Below, one piece after another: positions 9,749-19,354 of a stretch of DNA of 64,000 bases (position 1 is the first letter of the stretch; every line of letters starts with the position of its first letter). A model generated the notes under the pieces. It had not been told where the DNA came from, made no database searches, and worked only from the letters and a program-made list of their open reading frames with translations. The DNA is from Tannerellaceae bacterium (lineage in GTDB: Bacteria > Bacteroidota > Bacteroidia > Bacteroidales > Tannerellaceae). A program made the position numbers and the translations under genes. The DNA lies in contig JAIRPK010000053.1 of NCBI GenBank assembly GCA_031257015.1, forward strand, positions 62,001 to 126,000, written 5' to 3'.

Positions 9749-10921
9749 CTATAATACAGAAACAAGCCTATCCAATGCCATTTTCAATATTGAGCGAGGA
9801 CAGCCGACATTCATACGCATGAATCCATCGCCGCCAGGACCGAACATTGCCCCATCATTAAGGGCAAGACCGGCCTTGTCCCTGAAAAGACTGACAAGCT
9901 CCAACTGGGAAAGCCCTAAATCCCGGCAGTCGAGCCATAAAAGAAAGGATGCCTGTGGCATATAAGGCCTGATAAGAGAAGTTTTTTTCTTGATTTCATC
10001 GACAACAAAATTAACATTATCAATCACATAGATACGCATCTGTTGCAACCATTCAGCCCCATAAATATAAGCAGCGCGAGTCGCTTCATAAGCGAAAATA
10101 GTTCCCTCGTTCAATTCGCGAGCCTGAAGATAGGAAAAGAATTTACTCCTGATGGATTCGTCCGGAACAATAGCATAAGAACTTACAATACCGGCAATAT
10201 TGAAAGTTTTACTTGGAGCCATGAAAGTGATGCTCGACGCAGCGGCAGCTTCAGATACAGAAGCAAACGGATAATGAACATATTGAGGATAAACCATTTC
10301 AGCATGAATTTCATCAGCAATAACCAAAATATTATTCCGGCAACAAATTTCAGCCAATTGAACGAGATCGTTTTTCTCCCATACGATTCCTCCGGGATTA
10401 TGCGGACTGCAAAGAATAAAAATTTTACAGTCTCCGTCGATTAAACTTTCCAAATGTTCAAAATCCATGCGATAATGGCCATTATCAAGAACAAGAGGAT
10501 TATTAACAACAACCCGCCCCTGCATTTCCGGAACAATACGAAAAGGATGATAAACAGGAGGCTGAATAATAATTTTATCACCCGGCAAGCTAAAGCAGTC
10601 GATTGCAAAAGCAATACCCTTAACAATACCCGGAATGTAAGAAAGCCATTCCTGACGGATATGATATTTATGTTTGTAATTCACCCAGTCGATTATGCTG
10701 TTAAAATATTCATCAGATGGAAACGTATAACCAAATATTTCATGACGGCAGCGATTTCTAATTGCATCGACAATAAAATCAGGAGTACGGAAATCCATAT
10801 CTGCGACCCAAAGAGGAATAAGTTCAGATTTTCCAAATCGTTCCTTTAACAAATCGACTTTAAGGCAGTCGGAACCCTTACGATTAACAATTTCATCAAA
10901 ATAATAATGTTTAATATCCAT
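9749..10921 (-). CDS. MalY/PatB family PLP-dependent aminotransferase or C-S lyase
   Basis: A 390-residue fold-type I PLP enzyme of the MalY/PatB (cystathionine beta-lyase-like) group. Motifs: the N-terminal PLWVADMDFRTPDFIVDAI typical of this group, SPHNPGGIVW (about 171-180), the cofactor-contacting ADEIHAEMVYPQ (about 203-214), and the Schiff-base lysine in FMAPSKTFNIAGIVSS (about 233-248). The likely reaction is beta-elimination of sulfur from cystathionine or cysteine; the substrate cannot be read from sequence. It starts 12 bases after lpxB on the same strand. That pairing gives no clear metabolic hint. Confidence 0.9.
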   Translation of the reverse strand: MDIKHYYFDEIVNRKGSDCLKVDLLKERFGKSELIPLWVADMDFRTPDFIVDAIRNRCRHEIFGYTFPSDEYFNSIIDWVNYKHKYHIRQEWLSYIPGIVKGIAFAIDCFSLPGDKIIIQPPVYHPFRIVPEMQGRVVVNNPLVLDNGHYRMDFEHLESLIDGDCKIFILCSPHNPGGIVWEKNDLVQLAEICCRNNILVIADEIHAEMVYPQYVHYPFASVSEAAAASSITFMAPSKTFNIAGIVSSYAIVPDESIRSKFFSYLQARELNEGTIFAYEATRAAYIYGAEWLQQMRIYVIDNVNFVVDEIKKKTSLIRPYMPQASFLLWLDCRDLGLSQLELVSLFRDKAGLALNDGAMFGPGGDGFMRMNVGCPRSILKMALDRLVSVL

Positions 10922-10933
10922 ATTGCAAAGTAT

Positions 10934-12079
10934 TTATTTTTTATTATTTCCTCGAATTAATCGTTGTACTATCAAATGAGCTGCCCGTTTAGAAGCTCCA
11001 GGCGCCCCTAGAATTTTTATTACTTCATCATATCCCGCGAGCATGGCATTTCTATAATCAACATCATTAAGAATTTTATCCATTTCCCTACATATATTTT
11101 CCTTCGTAAAAAGTTCGGCAAAAAGCTCCTTCACGATTTCACGCTTTGCGATAAGATTAACCAGCGAGATATAAGGAGCAGAAAAAAAACGTCGAAAAAT
11201 AAATCCACTAAGTCTGCTCAACGGAGTATAATAACAAACAATTTGCGGAACACGGAAAAGAGCCGTTTCAAGTGTCGCCGTTCCCGAAGTAACCAGGGCG
11301 ACTGCACTACAATGCAACAAAAGATAAGTTTTATCAAATACTATTTTAGCATCATAGCCATTAATATATGCGTCATAAAAAGAAGGCTCAATTCCAGGCG
11401 CACCCGCAATTACAGCCTGAAAATCCGGATAAAGAGCAGAAATTTCAAGCATAACAGGCAGATTATCTCTTATTTCCTGACGACGGCTTCCAGCAAGAAT
11501 AGCAAGGACAGGACGATTAGCGATAATTTCTTTTAGAAAAACATTCTCCGCATCAGCTTCCACTGCACGAAAATTAGCAACTGCATCAACAGAAGGATTT
11601 CCCACATATTCAACAGGATAATTCAAGCTGCTGTAAAAATTCTTTTCAAAAGGAAGGATACAAAGCATTTGATCGACATAACGACGGATTGATTTAATTC
11701 TGTATTGCTTCCAAGCCCATATTTTTGGCGAAATATAATAACAGATCGGAATACCCAAGATGCTTTTGACAAACTTCGCAACTTTCAAGTTAAAGCCAGG
11801 ATAGTCAATCAGAATAACAACATCAGGATTATATAAACGAATGTCTTTTTTGCAAGCATTCATGTTTCTCACAATTGTGCGGATATTAAACAACACCGGA
11901 ATTATACCCATAAAAGCCATTTTCCGATAATGCCCAGCCAACACACCTCCTACCGCCTGCATGAGGTTCCCTCCCATGAAACGGAAATCCGCTTCATGGT
12001 CTTCATCATTAATAGATTTCATCAAGTTGGAGGCGTGTAAGTCGCCGGAAGCTTCACCAGCTATAAGATAATATTTCAT
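10934..12079 (-). CDS. lpxB: lipid-A-disaccharide synthase
   Basis: A 381-residue GT19 glycosyltransferase that condenses UDP-diacylglucosamine with lipid X to form the lipid A disaccharide at the inner membrane. Seen: the N-terminal AGEASGDLHASNLM (residues 7-20), the glycine loop FMGGNLMQAVGG, VVILIDYPGFNLKVAKFVK (about 105-123), YYISPKIWAWKQYRI, LAGSRRQEI (nucleotide-binding region) and TSGTATLETALF. Length matches the family. A TATGTTTG -7-like element on the minus strand at 12116-12123 lies 37 bases before the ATG. Confidence 0.95.
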   Translation of the reverse strand: MKYYLIAGEASGDLHASNLMKSINDEDHEADFRFMGGNLMQAVGGVLAGHYRKMAFMGIIPVLFNIRTIVRNMNACKKDIRLYNPDVVILIDYPGFNLKVAKFVKSILGIPICYYISPKIWAWKQYRIKSIRRYVDQMLCILPFEKNFYSSLNYPVEYVGNPSVDAVANFRAVEADAENVFLKEIIANRPVLAILAGSRRQEIRDNLPVMLEISALYPDFQAVIAGAPGIEPSFYDAYINGYDAKIVFDKTYLLLHCSAVALVTSGTATLETALFRVPQIVCYYTPLSRLSGFIFRRFFSAPYISLVNLIAKREIVKELFAELFTKENICREMDKILNDVDYRNAMLAGYDEVIKILGAPGASKRAAHLIVQRLIRGNNKK

Positions 12080-12143
12080 TTTGCTAATTTGCTTTTAAAT
12101 AGTGCATTCATCTGACAAACATAAGAAAAAACACATTAATAAA

Positions 12144-12151
12144 TATCTTTG
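12144..12151 (+). promoter_or_regulatory. -7 promoter element of the DUF554 gene
   Basis: TATCTTTG on the plus strand, 20 bases before the ATG at 12171. It lies inside an apparent 23-codon upstream extension of the reading frame, which argues that translation starts at 12171 and not at 12102. A divergent lpxB element (12116-12123, minus) is next to it. Confidence 0.5.
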
Positions 12152-12170
12152 TGAATTAATAAGCATCAAA

Positions 12171-12866
12171 ATGATAGGAACATTAGTTAACACAGCTGCC
12201 GTAATTGCAGGCAGTGGGATAGGAATCATTTTCAAAAAAGCTCTACCAGCAAAGTACGAAATCATATACTTTCAGGTAGTCGGGTTGTTCACCTTGCTAT
12301 TAGGAATAAAGATGGGATTGGACATGAAACAGCCATTGCTCGTCATACTAAGTCTTGTTCTCGGCGGCTTTACCGGGACACACTTAAAACTGAATGAGAA
12401 AGTAGAAACATTAGGCGATTCGATTAAAAAACGGATGAAATCAGGAAATGAACGCTTCACGGAAGGACTAACTTCAGCTTTTTTACTCTTTTGCATCGGC
12501 TCAATGACAATATTAGGCTGTATTGAAGAAGGCTTAGGCAAATCTTCAGATTTACTTTTGACAAAATCTCTGATGGATTTCTTTTCGTCCATTATGCTTG
12601 CTTCAGCCTTAGGAATAGGCGTAATGTTTTCCGCCATACCACTATTACTGTTTCAGGGAGGAATCACTTTGCTGATTTATATTATAGGAAAAGAAATTCC
12701 AGCAACAGTGATTAATGAATTGACGTCTGTCGGAGGAATTATGCTGATTGCTCTCGGATTAATTATTTTAAAAATCAAGCAAATTGAGATTATTAACTTC
12801 TTACCAGCATTATTATTTATCTGCCTGCTCGTCTGGCTTTTTTGTACAAGTTTTCAAATAATGTAA
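12171..12866 (+). CDS. DUF554 family integral membrane protein
   Basis: A 231-residue polytopic membrane protein of the DUF554 (YdfK-like) family, function unknown. The start MIGTLVNTAAVIAGSGIGI is the usual family N-terminus; the frame is open for 23 codons further upstream but holds a promoter element there. Hydrophobic segments lie at about residues 1-20, 32-52 (VVGLFTLLLGIKMGL), 55-75, 105-125, 138-185 and 195-225. The conserved loop FLLFCIGSMTILGCIEEGLGKSSDLLLTKSLMDFFSS is present. It is divergent from lpxB and converges on the RND pump gene, with a shared bidirectional terminator between. Confidence 0.85.
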   Translation: MIGTLVNTAAVIAGSGIGIIFKKALPAKYEIIYFQVVGLFTLLLGIKMGLDMKQPLLVILSLVLGGFTGTHLKLNEKVETLGDSIKKRMKSGNERFTEGLTSAFLLFCIGSMTILGCIEEGLGKSSDLLLTKSLMDFFSSIMLASALGIGVMFSAIPLLLFQGGITLLIYIIGKEIPATVINELTSVGGIMLIALGLIILKIKQIEIINFLPALLFICLLVWLFCTSFQIM

Positions 12867-12890
12867 TTTCATTTAGTCAGAACAAACAGT

Positions 12891-12935
12891 AAAAATGAGT
12901 AGAGACATATCCATATCACGTCTCTACTCATTTTT
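12891..12935. terminator. bidirectional intrinsic terminator
   Basis: A 16-bp perfect stem (arm AAAAATGAGTAGAGAC at 12891, partner at 12920-12935) with a 13-base loop, T-rich on the plus strand and A-rich on the other side. It serves both the DUF554 gene and the converging RND pump gene. Confidence 0.85.
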
Positions 12936-12957
12936 TGTATTGGTTTATTAAAAAAAC

Positions 12958-15900
12958 TCACATTCTCTGCCTATTTAAAAGCTTCAGCATAAGAAGGGGA
13001 ACAATAAAAGCATTCAATAACGTCGACGTAAGCAAGCCACCTAAAATCACCTTAGCCATCGGGCTTTGTATCTCATTTCCAGGCAAACTGCCACCGATAG
13101 CAAGAGGAATTAATGCGAGGGCAGACGTCATAGCCGTCATTAATATAGGATTCAATCGATCAGCCGACCCCTGCATGATTATTTCTCGCGGAGATAGTCC
13201 CCCAGCATTTTCCAAATCGTTATAACGCGAAATTAGCAATATGCCGTTGCGCGTTGCAATGCCAAAAAGAGAGATAAATCCGATAATCGCAGGAATACTA
13301 ATGATACCATTTGTAAAGAGAATCGCAAATACTCCTCCAATAAGAGCCAGCGGAAGATTCAACATCACGACTGCCGATTGCATTATATTTCTAAACTGAT
13401 TAAAAAGAAGCATGAAGATTGCAAGAATAGAAAACACAGACGCTACAAGCAATGTCCGCGATGCCGCCTGTTCACTTTCAAACTGCCCTCCATACTCGAT
13501 ATGATAACCCTCCGGCAGATTAATTTTCTCATCAACCGCCCTTTGTATGTCATTAATTACACCTCGCAAATCCCGACCGGCCACATTTGCAGATACAACG
13601 ATTTTACGAGCAACATTCTCGCGAACAATAGTGTTAGGTCCCGTTGAAGACGTGATATTGGCAATATTTCCTAAAGGAATTTTTCTCCCGCCAGCATCAA
13701 CAGCCATATCCTGTATGCGTCTGGCAGTTGCACGACTATCATCATTTACTTTCAATGTAAGATCAAAGACCTTGTTACCGTCATAAACTTGAGAAACTAC
13801 TTCACCGGCCAACATAGTATTAATAATCTCAGAAAACTCAGGCAAACTTATCCCGTACTTAACAAGCAATTCGCGCTTCGGTTCAATTTTCAGCTGCGGC
13901 CGTTCGACTTGCTGTTCAACATTTAAATCTGCCACACCTTCAATATTTTGGATGCTCACCTTAATTTGATTGGCAATTGCATACATTTTATTGAGATCAG
14001 ACCCGAAAAGTTTTATGGCAATGTTCGTACGCGTTCCTGATAACATGTGATCAATACGATGCGAAATCGGCTGACCAATTTCAACGTTTGCACCGGGAAT
14101 AAGCTTCAATTTCTCCCTTATTTCCGATAATAATTCTTCCTTAGAGGCTTTTTTCAAAACAAAAGGAGCCTCTATTTCCGAAACATTCACGCCAAGAGCA
14201 TGTTCATCAAGTTCAGCACGCCCCGTCTTCCTGCCGAGAGTCTTTATTTCAGGAACAGTCAGCAAAATCTCTTCCGCCATCCGTCCAATCTTGTCGGATT
14301 CTTCGAGGGAAATACCAGGCATCGTACTAACATTTATAGTAAACGAACCCTCGTTGAATGAAGGAAGGAAACTGCGTCCAAGATTAAAAAACACGATGAT
14401 TGCGCCGATTAAAAGGATTATTGTCCCCCCCAATGCCCAATTGCTCCGCTTTAACGTCCATGAAAGTGCAATGGCATAAACAGCCTTCAATTTCCTCGTT
14501 ATAAAAGTCTCCTGCTCAACCTTTCCAACCTTCGAGGCATTTCCAAGAAGATAAGTACACAGCACCGGCGTAAGCGTAAGAGCAACAAGCGTTGAAGCAA
14601 TAAGCGAAACAATAAAAGCAATACCAAGCGGCACAAGCATCCTGCCCTCCATTCCCGAAAGAAAAAATAACGGTATAAAACTCGCCACGATGATAAGAGT
14701 AGAGTTCAAAATCGGTATGCGCACTTCCTTTGAAGCTTCAAAGACAACATTTATCACACTCATCCGCTCATCCTCCGATTTCATCCTATTTTCCCGCAGA
14801 CGCTTAAATACATTTTCCACATCAACGATTGCATCGTCAACCAGCGAGCCAATTGCAATAGCCATACCCCCTAAACTCATCGTATTAATAGTCTGTCCAA
14901 TCATTTTAAGAACTAAAACAGAAGAGAGCAAAGATAGCGGGATAGTTACAAGCGAAATAACCGTCGTCCGCACATTCATCAGAAAAATGAACAATACGAT
15001 TACAACAAAAATTCCGCCCTCAAGCAAAGCCTCCTGTATATTATTTATCGAACTCTCAATGAATCGCGATTGCCGGAATATATCAGTCGAAACATTGACA
15101 TCAGGCGGAAAAGTTTTCTGCAAATCCACAATAGAACGGTCAATTTGTTCTGTTAATAAGACGGTATTAGTCGCCGGTTGCTTGTTTACTGTAATAAGAA
15201 CAGCAGGTTTAGCCTTTTCAGAAGCCATTCCAAGCTTAGGCGACTTATTTCCGGCCCTCAGCTCCGCAATGCTTCCAAGCGTAACAGACAAATCACCTGC
15301 CCTTTTGATCACGGCCTTTTCGAGCAACTCCATTTTATCGGTAGATATAATTCCACGAATAATATATTCATTCCCATACTCATAAAGAACACCGCCGGAG
15401 ACATTTTCATTCATCCCCGTCACCACGCTCCTCACTTCGTCCAAACTGACATTATAATACTTCATCTTTTCAGGATTCAGGAGAATTTGGTACTCCTTAA
15501 TATCACCACCGATGACAGCCACCTGCGCAACTCCACCCATAGAAAGCAACCTCGGTCGAATCGTCCAATCCGCTAACGTCCGCAAATCCTGCAATGAAGT
15601 CGTATCAGCAGTAAGTCCAATTATAACCAGCTCCCCCAGAATGGAAGACTGCGGTCCAAGAGTCGGATTGCCGGAATTAGGCGGTAACGCATCTTTTATA
15701 GCACTAAGTTTCTCAGACACAATCTGCCGCGCACGATAAATTTCCGTCCCCCAGTCAAATTCGATCCATACAACCGAAAATCCAGTTGTCGACGACGACC
15801 GCACACGGCGCACATTCGCTGCACCGTTCAAAGACGTTTCAATCGGGAACGTAACCAAACGTTCAACCTCCTCCGTCGCCATTCCTTTCGCCTCGGTCAT

Positions 15901-16047
15901 AACCGTCACAGTCGGAGCATTCAAATCAGGGAAGACATCAACCTCCATCTCCTTCGATACATAGACACCGGCAATAGTAAGCAAAAGCGCCGCAATGAGG
16001 ATAACAATCCGATTATTCAGCGAAAAATTAATTATTCTGTTCAGCAT
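12958..16047 (-). CDS. heavy-metal RND efflux permease, CusA/CzcA family
   Basis: A 1029-residue inner-membrane RND antiporter subunit that exports metal cations. The N-terminal TM helix (IILIAALLLTIAGVYVSKEM region) leads into MEVDVFPDLNAPTVTVMTE. The TM4 proton-relay motif AIGSLVDDAIVDVENVFKRL is present with its acidic residues, and later segments (SFIPLFFLSGMEGRMLVPLGI, EYGGQFESEQAASRTL, GFISLFGIATRNGILLISRY) are typical of the HME subfamily. Metal specificity cannot be assigned. It starts 11 bases after the adaptor gene. Partners: the adaptor at 16059-17243 is present, but no TolC-like outer-membrane factor lies in this cluster. Confidence 0.92.
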   Translation of the reverse strand: MLNRIINFSLNNRIVILIAALLLTIAGVYVSKEMEVDVFPDLNAPTVTVMTEAKGMATEEVERLVTFPIETSLNGAANVRRVRSSSTTGFSVVWIEFDWGTEIYRARQIVSEKLSAIKDALPPNSGNPTLGPQSSILGELVIIGLTADTTSLQDLRTLADWTIRPRLLSMGGVAQVAVIGGDIKEYQILLNPEKMKYYNVSLDEVRSVVTGMNENVSGGVLYEYGNEYIIRGIISTDKMELLEKAVIKRAGDLSVTLGSIAELRAGNKSPKLGMASEKAKPAVLITVNKQPATNTVLLTEQIDRSIVDLQKTFPPDVNVSTDIFRQSRFIESSINNIQEALLEGGIFVVIVLFIFLMNVRTTVISLVTIPLSLLSSVLVLKMIGQTINTMSLGGMAIAIGSLVDDAIVDVENVFKRLRENRMKSEDERMSVINVVFEASKEVRIPILNSTLIIVASFIPLFFLSGMEGRMLVPLGIAFIVSLIASTLVALTLTPVLCTYLLGNASKVGKVEQETFITRKLKAVYAIALSWTLKRSNWALGGTIILLIGAIIVFFNLGRSFLPSFNEGSFTINVSTMPGISLEESDKIGRMAEEILLTVPEIKTLGRKTGRAELDEHALGVNVSEIEAPFVLKKASKEELLSEIREKLKLIPGANVEIGQPISHRIDHMLSGTRTNIAIKLFGSDLNKMYAIANQIKVSIQNIEGVADLNVEQQVERPQLKIEPKRELLVKYGISLPEFSEIINTMLAGEVVSQVYDGNKVFDLTLKVNDDSRATARRIQDMAVDAGGRKIPLGNIANITSSTGPNTIVRENVARKIVVSANVAGRDLRGVINDIQRAVDEKINLPEGYHIEYGGQFESEQAASRTLLVASVFSILAIFMLLFNQFRNIMQSAVVMLNLPLALIGGVFAILFTNGIISIPAIIGFISLFGIATRNGILLISRYNDLENAGGLSPREIIMQGSADRLNPILMTAMTSALALIPLAIGGSLPGNEIQSPMAKVILGGLLTSTLLNAFIVPLLMLKLLNRQRM

Positions 16048-16058
16048 CGTTCAATTCA

Positions 16059-17243
16059 TTAATGCGCATGAGTATGACCTTCCGGAACAGCAGAAGATAT
16101 AGAAGCAAGTTTAACCTGATAAACCCCATGCGTTACGATTTTATCGCCTTCACTAATACCCGACAGAATCTCGATCCTTTCGCCATCATCCTGCCCCGTT
16201 CCGACCTCCTGCTTCTTATAGCCTTCATCGTCAAGTTGCAAGTAAACGAACCGCAATCCCTGCTCCTCGATCAATGCGCTAACAGGAACGGTCAAAACAT
16301 CATTCCCGGAATCAGACAAAAGATACACTTCAACGAAAGTACCGGGAATAATATCAACAGTATTATCAAACTCGAAAATAACAGGAATATAGAACGATTC
16401 CGCGCCCTGAGTTTTTCCGAAAGAAACAAGTCGCCCGTTCAAATCGCCTAATTTATATATCACATCATCATATCCAGCCTTAAAGTTCGCAGTCTTCAAC
16501 CCCCTCAAGCTCTTGAAATAACTTTCAGGAACTTCAGCACGAAGCTGCAAACGCCGATTTTGCGAAATCGTCACAACCTCCTGCCCAACAGATACATACT
16601 CACCCTGATTCACCCGTCTGTTTTTTATATAACCATTAATCGGAGAAATCATCTTTATTCCGTTAGTCGTCGCGTTCATCGCTTGCGCTTCATAAACAGT
16701 CTTCGCCGTCTCATAGCGAAGCACGATCTGTTCATAGTCCTTAGCCGAAATAATTTTATCATTCACCAGCGTTTCCGCACGCTGCCGTTCGCTGGCAGCA
16801 GTTTCATAAGCAATTTTCGCTTTAACAACAGGATCGCCATCCGGCAAGTTTTGAGAAGATACAATTACGATAGCATCGCCCTTTCTGACGTATGCCCCTT
16901 CAATAATAGCGGAGCTTCCGAACGAAACAATACCGTTAGCCGTAGAGACGACAGTCGCCTCATCACCCTGCGCCGCCAGAATTTGGCCACCCGTTTTGAT
17001 TATACTGCTGAATTTGCCATATCTCGCCGGCTCAACTTTCAGACCGGCAGCCTCAGCCTGCTCTTTCGTAAATATGATTTCATCATCCTCATGCTCATCC
17101 TCCTCTTCATGATTATGATTATGACAATGACCCGAATGTGCATGTTCGTGCTCGTGCACATTCTCCGGAGCACGAGCAGAGTTTTTGCATCCATAAAAAA
17201 ACAGGAGTGCAGGTATAAAATAGATCAATATATTTGATTTCAT
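16059..17243 (-). CDS. RND efflux periplasmic adaptor, His-rich lipoprotein (CusB/CzcB-like)
   Basis: A 394-residue membrane-fusion protein linking the RND permease to an outer-membrane channel. The lipoprotein signal ends at ALLFFYGC (Cys19). A His/Glu-rich stretch follows (HEHEHAHSGHCHNHNHEEE, about residues 31-49), a likely metal-binding segment and the best sign that the substrate is a metal. Then come the lipoyl/barrel-sandwich halves (GIVSFGSSAIIEGAYVRKGD and ISPINGYIKNRRVNQGEYVSVGQ), a helical hairpin, and C-terminal beta-barrel and proximal domains (EILSGISEGDKIVTHGVYQVK). A second His cluster (EGHTHAH) ends the protein. Start ATG at 17243; no clear promoter box found. Confidence 0.92.
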   Translation of the reverse strand: MKSNILIYFIPALLFFYGCKNSARAPENVHEHEHAHSGHCHNHNHEEEDEHEDDEIIFTKEQAEAAGLKVEPARYGKFSSIIKTGGQILAAQGDEATVVSTANGIVSFGSSAIIEGAYVRKGDAIVIVSSQNLPDGDPVVKAKIAYETAASERQRAETLVNDKIISAKDYEQIVLRYETAKTVYEAQAMNATTNGIKMISPINGYIKNRRVNQGEYVSVGQEVVTISQNRRLQLRAEVPESYFKSLRGLKTANFKAGYDDVIYKLGDLNGRLVSFGKTQGAESFYIPVIFEFDNTVDIIPGTFVEVYLLSDSGNDVLTVPVSALIEEQGLRFVYLQLDDEGYKKQEVGTGQDDGERIEILSGISEGDKIVTHGVYQVKLASISSAVPEGHTHAH

Positions 17244-17618
17244 TATTAGTTAATTTAAAAAGTAAGGAAAAATATTCTTGTAACATCAATATGCCTCAAT
17301 AAAAGAAGACATTTGACAGATGAAAAATAACAAACCGAAATTACGGTAACAACCGCACGTTCAGCTTTTGATCCCAAAAGACTTCCGCAAATCAAATTCT
17401 CCAAAGCATCCGGCATAAGGTGAAAAGAAAATTCACCTTGCCAAACAAACTATTCACGAACATGAATTAACGAAGGAAAACAGATTTCAGAAATCCACAT
17501 TAACTAATTGGAGCTTCCAAAAATCAGAATCTTCAAGACTTGCAACATAAGCAACAGCAAAACTTACGTTAGTAAATTAGAATTTGCCAACGGAGCCACA
17601 ATGAAGAAAAAGAATTTT
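17244..17618. other. 375-bp gap in the metal-efflux cluster, no gene seen
   Basis: There is no ORF of useful length on either strand and no clear -7/-33 pair. Related Bacteroidota clusters usually have a TolC-like gene here. I translated parts of the minus strand and saw no recognisable remnant of one. Confidence 0.5.
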
Positions 17619-18041
17619 TTAGAAGCTCCTTATAAAAGGAGGAGCACGCAACCCATATATTACAGGCGCATCCGAGAAAGGCAGTAAAACATCGTATTCA
17701 TCGCGCTTAGGCTTGGCGCACGATGCCTCCCAAAGACTGAAAACATCAGCAGCATCGAACAATTTAAGAATTATCGGATGCCCATAATGATCCGGATTAT
17801 TACAGCAGGAAGCCTTGCAACGGATTTCCATGGAATCAGAAGCAAGAAAATTAACTTCCGATATGCAAGGCAATTCATGATGCTCATCCCCATCAGTTTC
17901 CGTCGCGCCGTTTTCACATTCACTGCAATATTGAAATTCAAAACATATCCTCTCCTCATGGTGATGATGCCGGACAAGTGTGAATAACATAAGCGTCATT
18001 ACAGCTATCCCAATGGTCGATATGGATATGATTTTTTTCAA
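17619..18041 (-). CDS. small Cys/His-rich protein, DUF6769-like, next to metal efflux genes
   Basis: A 140-residue protein with one N-terminal hydrophobic helix (IISISTIGIAVMTLMLFTLV) followed at once by HHHHEER, then a Cys/His-rich domain (CFEFQYCSECENG, DGDEHHELPC, CKASCCNNPDHYGHP). It resembles the small DUF6769 proteins found beside Cus/Czc-type genes in Bacteroides; the family name is from memory of context, not a search. The motifs suggest periplasmic metal binding or sensing in support of the downstream pump (inference). Same strand as the pump operon, 375 bases upstream. No enzyme motif. Confidence 0.65.
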   Translation of the reverse strand: MKKIISISTIGIAVMTLMLFTLVRHHHHEERICFEFQYCSECENGATETDGDEHHELPCISEVNFLASDSMEIRCKASCCNNPDHYGHPIILKLFDAADVFSLWEASCAKPKRDEYDVLLPFSDAPVIYGLRAPPFIRSF

Positions 18042-18307
18042 GAAATAAATTTTATAACAGCGAAGATATACATCTTATTTATAACATCCAAATCAAGTCG
18101 AAAGAACAATAAAATGCAGGTAGCACACATTTTACCACCAATCAATTTACATCAAAGCCAATGTCTTAACACAAGTGACAGCGATTTGAGAAAAGACATA
18201 CCATTATTGTAGCTCATATCAGAACGACAATTCGCCAATAATCTTGAAAGCATATAAATGAATCTGATAAATTTCTTCTCCAATCATATTTAAATATTAA
18301 ACACTGT
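18042..18307. other. intergenic, nothing recognised
   Basis: AT-rich DNA upstream of the DUF6769-like gene. A weak TATCTTCG, one base off the -7 consensus, lies about 21 bases before its ATG. No ORF, repeat or RNA motif was seen. Confidence 0.4.
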
Positions 18308-18344
18308 AAAAAAAGGCCCGGCGAATCACTTCGAGAGACCTTCT
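18308..18344 (-). terminator. intrinsic terminator of the DUF6261 gene
   Basis: On the minus strand the stem AAGGTCTC.. / ..GGGCCTT (two internal mismatches, G.U pairs) is followed by seven T. It lies about 50 bases after the stop codon. Confidence 0.65.
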
Positions 18345-18395
18345 ATTCATTGGATAATCTTTCATTTTACAATTAAAAAAATATAATTACTTTTT

Positions 18396-19178
18396 TCAGC
18401 GAGAGCGACCAATACCACCACCACCAGTTTCATCTGTATTTCCACCATTTTTCCGATGCGCTTCATTCCGCTTGCTTTGGTCAATCGTCGAATTAACCGT
18501 AAAGGCGATTTTCTCCAGTTGGACACGAAGATTTTGGTCTTTAGCACCTCTTTCGTTAGCCCTGTAAATAGACTTCAAGTCTTCGATCATCTCCTTGAAA
18601 GCCTCATTTGTCGCCGGTCGCGCATCTGTTGCCGAGCCGATTTCCTTCTGCGCACGATATTCATCGGCACGTTCGTTATACTTCGTATTGAAGTTCGCAT
18701 TTGCAGAAACAAGTTCGTTCATTGTCGGCAGCAACACAAGCTTCGTTACAGCAGCCTGGTATCTCGAATCCTGTAAACGCTGAATCATGTTGGTGATGTC
18801 AGCTGTTCGCGCCTCATAATTAGTCCGGTTTACATTTTTATAAGTCCTCACGATTTCAACGTTTACCAATTTAGCTGCAGCAAGATCAATATCATTGCGG
18901 CTACGCAACTTTATACGCACCATATCAAACAATTCCATAACAAGATTCTTCCTTTTAACATCAAGCGCGATCAATTCATCAGTTTCAAGAAACTTATGCC
19001 GCTTGTAAACAGCATCTTCATGAGCGAAAGCCTTAATAAAGTTATGCCACGATTCCAGCATTGGTTGAATTTGCTCAATATCCTGTTCAATACGATAACG
19101 GATATCCGACATAAACTCAAAATGATTGCTAATAAGCATTTTTGCGATAAGCAACGAATATTTCTCTATTTTGATCAT
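18396..19178 (-). CDS. DUF6261 family protein
   Basis: A 260-residue, mostly helical, soluble protein resembling DUF6261, a Bacteroidales family of unknown function. There is no signal peptide or TM segment. Charged helices dominate (ESWHNFIKAFAHEDAVYKRH, IVRTYKNVNRTNYEARTADI, LQDSRYQAAVTKL, ANANFNTKYNERADEY). The tail is disordered and Gly-rich (GGNTDETGGGGIGRSR). The family call rests on the TYKNVNRTNYEA and LNTKYNERADEYR-like segments and is moderately certain. Alternative starts exist at residues 14 and 23. A perfect minus-strand promoter (TTTG-N19-TACATTTG) lies just upstream. Confidence 0.65.
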   Translation of the reverse strand: MIKIEKYSLLIAKMLISNHFEFMSDIRYRIEQDIEQIQPMLESWHNFIKAFAHEDAVYKRHKFLETDELIALDVKRKNLVMELFDMVRIKLRSRNDIDLAAAKLVNVEIVRTYKNVNRTNYEARTADITNMIQRLQDSRYQAAVTKLVLLPTMNELVSANANFNTKYNERADEYRAQKEIGSATDARPATNEAFKEMIEDLKSIYRANERGAKDQNLRVQLEKIAFTVNSTIDQSKRNEAHRKNGGNTDETGGGGIGRSR

Positions 19179-19213
19179 AGTATGGTGATTAAATATAATT
19201 TGTTTTCATGCCG

Positions 19214-19244
19214 CAAATGTAACGCTTTATTTTTATCTACCAAA
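19214..19244 (-). promoter_or_regulatory. complete Bacteroidota promoter for the DUF6261 gene
   Basis: On the minus strand a TTTG -33 box (19241-19244) and a TACATTTG -7 box (19214-19221) are 19 bases apart, matching the phylum consensus fully. The predicted transcript start is about 28 bases before the ATG. Confidence 0.8.
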
Positions 19245-19354
19245 TTTATTTGTAAAAATTCTTTTTACCTTTTCATTTCAAGATAAGTTTTCTTCGCCAT
19301 CATATAGCTACATTTATATATATGAGAATCTCACCCACCCTAAGTTCTGCGTTT

